Origin: Alphaproteobacteria bacterium | GTDB lineage: Bacteria > Pseudomonadota > Alphaproteobacteria > GCA-2731375 | Reading direction: 5' to 3' | Assembly: GCA_030746295.1 (NCBI GenBank) | Contig: JASLMY010000207.1 | Coordinates: forward strand, 1-9,016 | Length of the DNA stretch: 9,016 nucleotides | Part shown: positions 1 to 6,628 of the stretch, piece after piece | How positions within the stretch are numbered: position 1 is the stretch's first letter | Layout: every line of letters starts with the position of its first letter | The notes under the pieces: generated by a model | What the model was told of the DNA's origin: nothing | The model's database searches: none | What the model saw: only the letters and a program-made list of their open reading frames with translations | Program-made: the position numbers and the translations under genes

Positions 1-318
1 CTCAAGATGGTCGCCAACCTGCTCGGCAAGCAAGGTTTCGCCATGGTGGTGAAACCCTACAAGAGCCCCAAGCGCGACGGTGTCCGCAAGATCAAGGTTG
101 GGCCCTACGTCGCCGTCGAGGTCTACGGCCGTTACGTCGACCCCAAGCACGGCGTCATGTACGCCCGCCTCGTCGGCATCCCGAACCCAAAGAGCGAGCA
201 CGGCATCTTCATGGTCGCCAACATCGCCTCCGCCCGCCTGCCGCTCGAGAACCCCGACGAGCTGGCCACCAAGACCCGTTCCGGCGCGGCGCTGACGACG
301 TTCCGGTATCTGGATTGA
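1..318 (+). CDS. C-terminal part of an unrecognised protein (5' end outside window)
   Basis: The frame is open from base 1 and ends at TGA 316-318, so about 105 C-terminal residues are visible. The first ATG (base 7) is probably internal because the codons before it are also open and no Shine-Dalgarno sequence can be seen. The fragment is basic at the start (KPYKSPKRDGVRKIK) and then shows alternating hydrophobic strands (GPYVAVEVYGRYVD, GVMYARLVGIPNP, HGIFMVANIASARLPL), suggesting a beta-rich domain. I see no membrane segment, no Cys residues and no motif that I can assign to a family. It converges on the amidohydrolase gene, with a palindromic repeat between the two stops. Coding status is supported by the clean frame and the regular protein-like composition; function is unknown. 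Confidence 0.6.
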   Translation, partial: LKMVANLLGKQGFAMVVKPYKSPKRDGVRKIKVGPYVAVEVYGRYVDPKHGVMYARLVGIPNPKSEHGIFMVANIASARLPLENPDELATKTRSGAALTTFRYLD

Positions 319-402
319 GCCATAGCCGCGGCGTTACCACTGTCCGGATAGCCCGCCGGCCACGCCGCCCGAGGCCGGCTCAAGCTCGACGGATCCCGCA
401 GC

Positions 403-486
403 CGTCATCGCGAGCGCAGCGACGCGATCCAGGGTGGAAACCGTGATACTGGATCGCTTCGTCGGCTTCGCCTCCTCGCGATGACG
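403..486. repeat. Imperfect palindromic intergenic repeat (REP/BIME-like) between convergent genes
   Basis: The left arm (403-432) reads CGTCATCGCGAG, nine variable bases, then GCGATCCAG. The reverse complement of the right arm (449-486) reads CGTCATCGCGAG, seventeen variable bases, then GCGATCCAG. So 12 outer and 9 inner base pairs match perfectly around an internal loop of unequal sides, with a 16-base apical loop (433-448). It lies entirely in the gap between the stop of the plus-strand fragment (318) and the stop of the minus-strand amidohydrolase (517), the usual position for such elements. The general pattern resembles dispersed palindromes seen in alphaproteobacterial genomes (recalled, not searched). 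It may also act as a bidirectional transcription stop or RNA-stabilising hairpin, but no T-run follows it. Confidence 0.75.
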
Positions 487-516
487 TCGCCAGAGTCGGT
501 TCCAGTGCCCGCCGCC

Positions 517-1659
517 TCAGTTCGCCAGGCGGTAGAACTTGGCGGCGTTCTCGCAGGTGATCTTGTGCACCACGTCGGCCGGCAGGCCAGCGAATTGCTC
601 CTCGATGTACTTGTCCGAATCCGGCCAGACGCCATCGCCGTGCGGATAGTCCGAGCCCCACATCAGGCTCTCGACGCCGATGTCGTCCACGAGCTTGGCG
701 CCGATCCGGTCGAACTGGAAGGTCGCCTTGCATTGGCGGCGCCAGTAATCGCTCGGCTTCATCGTCAGGCCCAGGTCGTGGAAGCGGTCCTCCCACTCGA
801 AGTCCATGCGGTCGAGCGCATAGGCGAGCCAGCCGATGCCGCTCTCGCCGAGCGCGATGCGCAGGTTCGGATAACGCTCCAGCGCAGCACTGGCGATGAT
901 CGCGGCGATGATGTTGACCAGGTTCATCTGAAAGCCGGAGACGACGGTGAAGAAGGCCGAGCGCCGGGTGCGGCCGTCCAAGTCCTGCAGAGTCTCGGTC
1001 GCGATCGCCGGGAAGGTGTGGAAATGGAGCGGCAGGTCGACCTCGGCGATGGCCTGCCACAGCGGTTCCCAGCAGGGGTGGTACATCGGCTCCATGTCCC
1101 ACGAGCACGAAAGCTCGATGCCGCGCAGGCCCAGCTTGGCGACCCGGTGGACCTCGGCCACCGCCGCCTCGATGTCGCCGTAAGGCAGGCAGGCGAGGCC
1201 GATCTGCCGCTCGGGATAGTGCGTACAGAAGTCGGCCAACCAGTCGTTATAGATCCGGAACATCTCGTTCGCCGCCTCGTGGTCGGCGAGCTTGGTGGCC
1301 GCCCCCAGGATGCCGTAGATGACCTCGGCGTCGACGCCATCGCGGTCCATATCCTTGATCCGCAAGTGCGGGTCGGAGACACGGCGGATGTCCTGCTTGC
1401 CGTCCTCATAGAGGTTGGTCGCCGCCATCAGGTCGGCGCGGGCATGCTGGCCGGGGATATACTTCTGCCCCGCCGGCCCGACCCCGTTCTTGAGCCCGAA
1501 GGAGATGCCGTTCTTGCTGGTCCAGTAGGGGCCGTCGGGGCCGTCGGTGACGTAGGGCATGCGCGCCTTCATCGCCGGCGTCGCCTCGGAGGTGAAGATG
1601 TCGGGCGGCATCCAGCAGAGATCGATATGGCAATCGGCGGATATGCGGTTGTATTTCAC
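517..1659 (-). CDS. Amidohydrolase-2 family (ACMSD-like) metal-dependent hydrolase or decarboxylase
   Basis: A 380-residue protein with the TIM-barrel amidohydrolase 2 pattern, the family of ACMSD and gamma-resorcylate decarboxylase. The N-terminal metal motif is DCH (D9, H11) in place of HxH, as is common in this family. LHFH (H212, H214) supplies further likely ligands, GES (E272) follows, and SDYPH carries the likely catalytic Asp (D337). A C-terminal CENAAKFY segment (369-376) fits the family's closing helix. The reaction would be C-C decarboxylation or hydrolysis of an organic acid; the substrate is not predictable. The start chosen is GTG 1659, because AAGGGG lies 7 bases upstream and the DxH strand begins directly after it. 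The frame remains open for 64 more codons upstream, but that stretch is Arg-rich and non-family-like. It is divergent from the CoA ligase gene. Confidence 0.88.
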   Translation of the reverse strand: MKYNRISADCHIDLCWMPPDIFTSEATPAMKARMPYVTDGPDGPYWTSKNGISFGLKNGVGPAGQKYIPGQHARADLMAATNLYEDGKQDIRRVSDPHLRIKDMDRDGVDAEVIYGILGAATKLADHEAANEMFRIYNDWLADFCTHYPERQIGLACLPYGDIEAAVAEVHRVAKLGLRGIELSCSWDMEPMYHPCWEPLWQAIAEVDLPLHFHTFPAIATETLQDLDGRTRRSAFFTVVSGFQMNLVNIIAAIIASAALERYPNLRIALGESGIGWLAYALDRMDFEWEDRFHDLGLTMKPSDYWRRQCKATFQFDRIGAKLVDDIGVESLMWGSDYPHGDGVWPDSDKYIEEQFAGLPADVVHKITCENAAKFYRLAN

Positions 1660-1666
1660 GAGTTCA

Positions 1667-1672
1667 CCCCTT
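1667..1672 (-). promoter_or_regulatory. Shine-Dalgarno site setting the amidohydrolase GTG start
   Basis: On the minus strand AAGGGG ends 7 bases before GTG 1659. This supports the internal GTG over the ATG at 1851, which would add a 64-residue Arg-rich extension with no similarity to the family's N terminus. Confidence 0.6.
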
Positions 1673-1794
1673 CCCCTGGAGAGCGCGGCTTGCTGTCGCC
1701 GCCGTGGCGCAACCGCAAAAATAGGGCCTTCCGCGTCGTCTCGTCCAGCCCGCCGGGCGCGCGGCCGCTCCGCTTGGTGCGGCAATCGGCGAAA

Positions 1795-1813
1795 TTGCGG
1801 CGGCTTGCCGCAA
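1795..1813. promoter_or_regulatory. Candidate operator: TTGCGGC-N5-GCCGCAA palindrome
   Basis: A perfect 7-base inverted repeat (TTGCGGC 1795-1801, GCCGCAA 1807-1813) with a 5-base centre lies 109 bases upstream of the ligase ATG and 135 bases upstream of the amidohydrolase GTG. A related half-site, TGCGGCAA (1778-1785), is repeated inverted as TTGCCGCA at 1805-1812. The position and symmetry suit a dimeric repressor or activator of both genes. No regulator gene is in the window, and in GC-rich DNA such a palindrome could occur by chance. Confidence 0.35.
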
Positions 1814-1922
1814 CGACTACGCTGGCGGCCGGAACCGGCGGTCATCCTCAACCCATCGGTTCGGGAGGCCCGTGGTCGGCGAAGCGTTGCTCGGCCGGGC
1901 CGCTGGAGGTTCGCTAGACGCC

Positions 1923-3449
1923 ATGCCTGAAATGGAAATCCCGCTCAACATAGCCAATTCGGTGACGGCGTGGGCGCGCGCGACGCCTGAGGCCCCGGCG
2001 ATCCTGACGCCCGAGGGCGCGCTCAGCTACGCCGAGCTCGACCGCGCGGTCGCTTGGTCGGCAGATTCGTTCCGGAAAGCCGGCCTCGAGCCGGGCACGA
2101 TCGTCGCCGTCCGATTGGCGAACAAGCCACAGCATATGCTGGCCGCCTTGGCCTTGTTTCGCCTCGGTGTCGGGCACATCGCTTTCGCGGAAGATGTCCC
2201 GGTCGAGGTTCAACACGACCTGACGCGCCATCTCGGGATCGTCGCGATGGTCGCCGACAGCTCCGACGCAGGACCCACAGAAGGGCGTATCGTCGCGCCG
2301 CCACCCGGCGGGATCGACGATATCGGCAAGCTCCCATCGGTCGACTTCCCGGCCGTGTGCGACGCTGCCCTGCCGTGCCTTCTGACCACGACTTCGGGCA
2401 CCGGCGGGGTTCCAAAGGTGGGTCTCGTGACACAAGGCCTGCTGCAAAAGCGACTCCGATACTGGAACCACGGGCTGCCGGGCGTGCCGAAGATGCGCCT
2501 CTTGCCCATGCCGGCAATGAGTTTTCCCGGCGCCAAGGTCTACGCGCTGTCGGCTCTCGTGGTCGGCGGATGCATGGCGCTCGTCGACGGCCGTACGGTC
2601 GTGGCCGATTTGATCGCGTTCATCAAGGAACACCGCATCAACCACATATTCGGCGCACCCATCCACGCGCAATCCATGATCCGTATGGCGCGCCAAGGCG
2701 AGCTGCTGCTACCGGACCTCGACGTCTTTCGATTGGGCACGGCGGTGATCCCCGAAACGCTTCGCCGGGAGATCCAAGAGCGGCTGACGCCCAACTTCTT
2801 CGTCAGCTACGGCTCCTCCGAGAACGGCGTCATTACCCTCGCGGATACGTCATTGATGCGCGAGATCCCCGGCGTCGTCGGCTATCCGCTGCCCGACGTC
2901 GAGATCGAAGTGATCGATGACGCGGACCGGCCGTTGCCGCCCGGCGAGGTCGGTCGCATTCGGCTCAGGTCGGGCGGCATGATCGACGGATATCTCGACA
3001 GTTCAGGCGAATCCGCGGCGGCGTTCCGCGACGGCTGGCTCTATCCCGGCGACCTCGGAGAATTCACGCCGGACGGCGCGCTCATCCACTACGGCCGCGC
3101 CGACGACATGATGATCCGGGACGGGATCAACATCTACCCGGCAGAGATCGAGAACGCGCTGCTGCGGCACCCCGCTGTCGTCGAGGTGGCCGCCTTCCCG
3201 GTCAAGCACCGAAGGCGCGGCGATCTCCCCGTTGCCGCCGTGGTGACGAATGCCGAGGTCTCGAGCGACGAGCTGCTCGGCCATTGCCGCTCTTGGCTGG
3301 GCGCGAAGAGCCCGGCCGGGATTATGACGGTCGACAAGTTGCCGCGGAATGCGAACGGCAAGGTGCTGAAGAAGGAACTGGAAACGCAGTACCTGAAGGC
3401 GCAGCCAGGCGCGGTGTCCGCCGTGCGCGCGCGTGTTCGACCGGACTGA
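1923..3449 (+). CDS. AMP-forming acyl-CoA synthetase/ligase (ANL superfamily)
   Basis: A 508-residue adenylate-forming enzyme that would activate a carboxylic acid with ATP and couple it to CoA. Motifs appear in the family order: P-loop TTSGTGGVPK (156-165); A5 SYGSSENG (295-302, with E300); A7 YPGDLGEF (374-381, with the ribose-binding Asp D377); A8 hinge GRADDMMIRDGINIYPAEIE (391-410); and A10 LPRNANGKVLKKEL (473-486), where K480 is the likely catalytic lysine. The length is normal for the family. The A4 region (LPMPAMSFPGA, 194-204) lacks the usual aromatic or His, so the acid substrate may be atypical. The start chosen is ATG 1923, with GGAGG at 1905-1909, a somewhat long spacing. GTG 1872 is in frame, but its GGGAGG is only 3 bases away. 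It converges with the operon, stop to stop 27 bases. The substrate is unknown. Confidence 0.88.
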   Translation: MPEMEIPLNIANSVTAWARATPEAPAILTPEGALSYAELDRAVAWSADSFRKAGLEPGTIVAVRLANKPQHMLAALALFRLGVGHIAFAEDVPVEVQHDLTRHLGIVAMVADSSDAGPTEGRIVAPPPGGIDDIGKLPSVDFPAVCDAALPCLLTTTSGTGGVPKVGLVTQGLLQKRLRYWNHGLPGVPKMRLLPMPAMSFPGAKVYALSALVVGGCMALVDGRTVVADLIAFIKEHRINHIFGAPIHAQSMIRMARQGELLLPDLDVFRLGTAVIPETLRREIQERLTPNFFVSYGSSENGVITLADTSLMREIPGVVGYPLPDVEIEVIDDADRPLPPGEVGRIRLRSGGMIDGYLDSSGESAAAFRDGWLYPGDLGEFTPDGALIHYGRADDMMIRDGINIYPAEIENALLRHPAVVEVAAFPVKHRRRGDLPVAAVVTNAEVSSDELLGHCRSWLGAKSPAGIMTVDKLPRNANGKVLKKELETQYLKAQPGAVSAVRARVRPD

Positions 3450-3476
3450 GTTGCCGCGGGCCTTCCAGCCCAGCCC

Positions 3477-4235
3477 CTAGTACGACCCCTCCCCCGGCTT
3501 GGGCTTTTGGTGCCCCGCGCGGGTGTAGTAGGGCTCGGGGATGTCCTTGGCGCGCTTGTAGAAGAGCCAGGCGCAGGGCTTCTCCGGGTCGGGGTCGTAG
3601 TCGGTGACCCACAACGGGTGGCCGCCCCATTCCATCGGCAGCTTCTCGTTGATGGCGCAGTGGACGCAGTAGTAGGGGACGCCCGCCTGGCCGAAGCACC
3701 AGTCGTGGGCTTCTTCCGTGACACCGAAGTCGTAGGGCGGCCCGAGGCGTGAAGGCGTGCCGTCGACCGGGTCGCCACGGCGCATCCGTCCGCCGCTGCC
3801 GCAGGGGTCCATTAGAATCGTGAACTTCTCGCCGTCCTCGATCACCTCCAACTCGCCGTCCTGTTTCGGGCCGCCGTGGTGCGCCCGCATGATCTCGGCC
3901 GTCATGTGGACCCGCGCCTCCACCGTCATGGCGAGGAAGCCGCGCCAAGTGCGCCGCAGCATCCAGCCGCCCTGGCTGGCGCGGAGCGCCTGGTGCATCT
4001 CCTCCTCGCCGTGGCGCCGGGCGATAAAGTCGAGCAGGTTCCAGATCCAGTCGCAGAAGAGGTCGTGCAGCCCCTTGCCTTCGGGCACCATGTAGCGGGC
4101 CAGCGCCTTGGCGGCCTCCTTGTCGCCGGCGTCGACCGCGTCGGCCACCAGCTCCTGTGTCGGCCGGCCCAGCTCCGCCGCGTCGTCCTGGCGCACCGCG
4201 CGGCCGACCGCCGCCAGATCGCTCAATCGCAACAT
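3477..4235 (-). CDS. Cys-rich protein of unknown function, last gene of the operon
   Basis: A 252-residue soluble protein that I do not recognise with confidence. The N-terminal part (1-120) is helical and rich in Ala, Arg and Glu, with aromatic patches (CDWIWNLLDF 61-70, GGWMLRRTWRGF 89-100). The C-terminal part carries the cysteines: DPCGSGGR (C145), DWC (C180), YYCVHC (C190-x2-C193, with H192) and PCAWLFYK (C221). That arrangement suggests a metal or Fe-S site, or a catalytic thiol. It is faintly reminiscent of L-2-amino-thiazoline-4-carboxylate hydrolase-like or DUF families with C-terminal Cys motifs; this is a weak impression. There is no signal peptide and no membrane segment. The start ATG 4235 has an excellent AGGAGG 5 bases upstream. 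It lies 23 bases after the acyl-CoA dehydrogenase, so it is probably co-transcribed and functionally tied to it. Confidence 0.75.
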   Translation of the reverse strand: MLRLSDLAAVGRAVRQDDAAELGRPTQELVADAVDAGDKEAAKALARYMVPEGKGLHDLFCDWIWNLLDFIARRHGEEEMHQALRASQGGWMLRRTWRGFLAMTVEARVHMTAEIMRAHHGGPKQDGELEVIEDGEKFTILMDPCGSGGRMRRGDPVDGTPSRLGPPYDFGVTEEAHDWCFGQAGVPYYCVHCAINEKLPMEWGGHPLWVTDYDPDPEKPCAWLFYKRAKDIPEPYYTRAGHQKPKPGEGSY

Positions 4236-4240
4236 GACCG

Positions 4241-4246
4241 CCTCCT
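4241..4246 (-). promoter_or_regulatory. Strong Shine-Dalgarno (AGGAGG) for the Cys-rich protein
   Basis: AGGAGG on the minus strand, 5 bases before ATG 4235, is the best anti-Shine-Dalgarno match among the cluster genes. It argues that this unknown gene is really translated, possibly at a high rate relative to its neighbours. Confidence 0.65.
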
Positions 4247-4258
4247 ATTCCCGCCGTC

Positions 4259-5431
4259 TCAATATCCACGCTGCATGCCGAGCTCGTGCACGGCGATGTA
4301 GTTCAGGATCATCTCCTCCGAGACTGGCGCGAAGCGGAAGAGCCGGGCATCGCGCCACAGCCGCTCCACGTGGCTCTCCTTGGCGTAGCCCATGCCGCCC
4401 ATGGTCTGCATTGCCCGTTGCGTCGCCCGCTCGCCGACCTGCGCCGCGACCAGCTTGGCCTGGTTCGATTCGCTGCCGTAGGGCAGGCCGGCGTCGTGCA
4501 AGCTGGCGGCCTTGTAGTTCATGATCCGGGCGCACTGGGCCTCGGCATGGGCCAAGGCGAGGGGGAACTGCAGCCCCTGATGACTGGAGATCGGCCGGTC
4601 CGCGAAGACCTTGCGCTCGTTGGCGTAATCGACCGCGAGCTTGAGCGCCAGCTCGATGGTACCGATCAGTCCCGCGGTGGTGACGATCCGCTCTGTATTG
4701 AGGACTTCCAACAGCTCGCGCCAGCCGCCATGCAGTGTGCCGACCAGTTCCTCCGGTGCGATCTTCACGTCATCGAAGAATATCGTCGAGGCGGCGAGCG
4801 TGTTGGTGCCGGCCTTGTCGATGGTCTGGTGCTCCAGCCCCTCGCGCTCGACGTCGACCAGGAACATGGTGATGCCATCGGTGCGACGCGTTGATTCCTC
4901 GACCGACTTGGTCCGGGCGACGACCAGCATCTTGGTCGCATCGGGCACCGCCGTAATCCAGATCTTGCGGCCGTTGAGACGCCAGCCGTCACCGTCCGCC
5001 TTGGCGAACGAGCGCAGCTCCAGGGTGTTCGAGCCGGCGTCCGGCTCGGTCAGCGCCATGCAGCAGTTGATCTCGCCGGAGATGATCTTGGGCAACAGGT
5101 CGCGCTTCATCGCTTGCGAGCCGAACTTCGAGATCGAGACGCCGCCGAAGATCGGGTTGATCATGAAGAGTTGACCCACGGTGGCGCCGCCGCCGGTGGC
5201 CGACATGGCCTCGACGATGAGCGCCATCTCCAGCATGCCGAGACCGGCGCCGCCGTGTTCCTCGGGCAACGCGACGCCGCAGAGGCCGGCCTCGCAAATC
5301 GCCTGCCAAAAGGCCGTCGGGAAGGCTTTCTCGGCGTCGATCTCGCGCCAGTAGTCGAGGCCGAAGGAGTCGCCGACGCGGCGCGCCGTCTCGACCATCA
5401 GCCGTTGCTCTTCCGTCAGCTGGAAGTCCAT
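4259..5431 (-). CDS. Acyl-CoA dehydrogenase (FAD-dependent)
   Basis: A 390-residue acyl-CoA dehydrogenase, full length for the family, expected to introduce an alpha,beta double bond into an acyl-CoA and pass electrons to ETF. The N-terminal helical domain starts MDFQLTEEQRLMVETARR. The FAD/substrate signature is CMALTEPDAGSN (124-135), followed by the beta-domain segment WRLNGRKIWIT (150-160). The C-terminal helical domain has ERKVFADRPISSHQ (272-285) and the second signature MGGMGYAKESHVERLWRDAR (344-363). The usual YEGT catalytic Glu position is replaced by APVSEEM (368-374). E247 in LNTERIV aligns by eye with the catalytic Glu of isovaleryl-CoA dehydrogenase. The start ATG 5431 has AAGGA 8 bases upstream. 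It lies 22 bases downstream of the E2 gene, which suggests a branched or unusual acyl-CoA substrate made by the complex. Confidence 0.93.
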   Translation of the reverse strand: MDFQLTEEQRLMVETARRVGDSFGLDYWREIDAEKAFPTAFWQAICEAGLCGVALPEEHGGAGLGMLEMALIVEAMSATGGGATVGQLFMINPIFGGVSISKFGSQAMKRDLLPKIISGEINCCMALTEPDAGSNTLELRSFAKADGDGWRLNGRKIWITAVPDATKMLVVARTKSVEESTRRTDGITMFLVDVEREGLEHQTIDKAGTNTLAASTIFFDDVKIAPEELVGTLHGGWRELLEVLNTERIVTTAGLIGTIELALKLAVDYANERKVFADRPISSHQGLQFPLALAHAEAQCARIMNYKAASLHDAGLPYGSESNQAKLVAAQVGERATQRAMQTMGGMGYAKESHVERLWRDARLFRFAPVSEEMILNYIAVHELGMQRGY

Positions 5432-5453
5432 CTCGTCATTCCTTGTCTGTCGC

Positions 5454-6626
5454 TCAGCTTGCCGCCGGCAGCAGCAGGTTGAGCGGGTTCTCGATGTAGG
5501 CCTTGATCCGGTTCAGGAAGGCGAGGCCGCTGACGCCGTCGAGGATGCGGTGATCGGCCGACAGCACCAGGCCCATCTCCCGGGCGAGCTTGGGCCGTGC
5601 CCGCGCGTCGGGGCGGAAGACCTCGCGCACGCTGCCGACGCCCAGGATCGACGATTGGCCCGGCGTGATGATCGATGTCATGTAGGTAACGTCGTGCATG
5701 CCGGCGTTCGAGACCGTGACGGCGCCGCCGCCGACGTCGGCCGCCGTCAACCGGCCCTCCCGCGCCCTTGCCACCAGCGCCGCCGCCTGGCCCGCCAGGC
5801 CATGGAGGTCGGCGGTCGCCAGATCGCGCAGCACCGGTACCATCAGGCCCGCCTCGGTATCGACCGCGAGGCCGACGTCGATCGTCTGGAACTGCAAAAT
5901 CTCGTCGTCCTGCCAGACCCGGTTGACCGCCGGCTGGTCGGCGATCGCGCGGGCGACGGCAGCGACGATCAGGTGCGTCAGGCCGACCCGGGGCTGGCCC
6001 TCGATCGCACCTAGCTGCGCCTCCAGACGCTGCAGCTCGCTCGCCTCGGCCTCGGTGGCGAGGTAGAAGTGCGGCACGCCCTCCTTCACCGCACCGAGCC
6101 GGCGGGCCACGGTGCGTTGATGCGGGCTCGGCGCCAGACGCTCGGTCCCTATCGGTGCCGCCGCAGCCTCTGCCGGAGCCGGCGCTGTCGATGCCGCTTC
6201 CACGTCGGCCGCCTTGATCCGGCCGCCGGGGCCACTGCCAGCGATCGTGGCGAGGTCGATGCCGCGCTCACGGGCGAGCCGCTTGGCCAAGGGCGTCGCC
6301 CGGATGCGTCCACCCTTGGCTTTCGTCGGAGCCGGTGTCGGGGCCGGCGCATCGACGACAGTCGCGACTGTCGCCGCCTTGCCCTCGAAGACGCACTCGG
6401 CGATCGGCGTGCCGACCGGCACGGTCTCGCCCTCGGCCACCAGGATGCTCTCGATGCGGCCGTCGGCGGGTGCGGCGATCTCGTTGGCGATCTTCTCGGT
6501 CTCGACCACGATCACGGTTTCGCCGGCACTGAAGGCCTGGCCCGGCGCCACCCGCCATTCCACCACCGAGCCCTCGGTCATGGTCAGACCAAGTTTCGGC
6601 ATCAGGAAGGGGGCGGCCTCGGCCAC
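5454..6626 (-). CDS. Dihydrolipoamide acyltransferase, E2 of a 2-oxoacid/acetoin dehydrogenase complex
   Basis: A 390-residue E2 core subunit that carries the acyl group from E1 on a swinging lipoyl arm and transfers it to CoA. One lipoyl domain (about 1-80) contains VVETEKIANE with the lipoylated Lys (K45). An Ala/Pro linker (about 90-103) leads to a peripheral subunit-binding domain, RIRATPLAKRLARERGID, and GSGPGGRIKAADVE (to about 142). A second Ala/Pro linker precedes the catalytic domain (about 165-390), which has SADHRILDG with the active-site His359 and Asp363. The start is uncertain. GTG 6626 has AAGGG 9 bases upstream and is preferred. TTG 6632, two codons earlier, overlaps the hydratase TGA as TTGA but leaves only 3 bases to the AAGGG. 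The gene is translationally close-coupled to the hydratase. One lipoyl domain is typical of acetoin or branched-chain type E2. Confidence 0.93.
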   Translation of the reverse strand: MAEAAPFLMPKLGLTMTEGSVVEWRVAPGQAFSAGETVIVVETEKIANEIAAPADGRIESILVAEGETVPVGTPIAECVFEGKAATVATVVDAPAPTPAPTKAKGGRIRATPLAKRLARERGIDLATIAGSGPGGRIKAADVEAASTAPAPAEAAAAPIGTERLAPSPHQRTVARRLGAVKEGVPHFYLATEAEASELQRLEAQLGAIEGQPRVGLTHLIVAAVARAIADQPAVNRVWQDDEILQFQTIDVGLAVDTEAGLMVPVLRDLATADLHGLAGQAAALVARAREGRLTAADVGGGAVTVSNAGMHDVTYMTSIITPGQSSILGVGSVREVFRPDARARPKLAREMGLVLSADHRILDGVSGLAFLNRIKAYIENPLNLLLPAAS

Positions 6627-6628
6627 GG

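Larger units (their letters stand above)
1660..1922. promoter_or_regulatory. Divergent intergenic region between amidohydrolase and CoA ligase genes
   Basis: A 263-base gap between two divergent starts must hold the promoters of both genes. Frames cross it only as upstream extensions without family features. A relatively A/T-rich patch (about 1718-1728, read as CTATTTTTGCGG on the minus strand) is a possible -10 region for the amidohydrolase, but I cannot pair it with a convincing -35. The region holds the inverted repeat at 1795-1813 and an additional related half-site, TGCGGCAA, at 1778-1785. Confidence 0.45.

Noticed and set aside
1660..1851. 64-residue N-terminal extension of the amidohydrolase to ATG 1851
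   Set aside because: The extension is Arg-rich and unlike the family, and it covers the whole candidate operator. GTG 1659 has a good Shine-Dalgarno and begins right before the DxH motif strand.
481..1917. A 478-codon open frame on the plus strand
   Set aside because: It is antisense to the amidohydrolase, which has clear metal motifs and a Shine-Dalgarno. The plus-strand translation has no recognisable motif and runs through the palindromic repeat.
2054..2920. A 288-codon open frame in another plus-strand frame inside the ligase
   Set aside because: Arg-rich translation without motifs, fully inside the ligase gene whose motifs run in order from P-loop to A10.
3450..3476. Possible terminator between ligase and operon stops (GGGC-N6-GCCC at 3458-3471)
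   Set aside because: Only four base pairs with a six-base loop and no T-run on either strand, so it is too weak to call.
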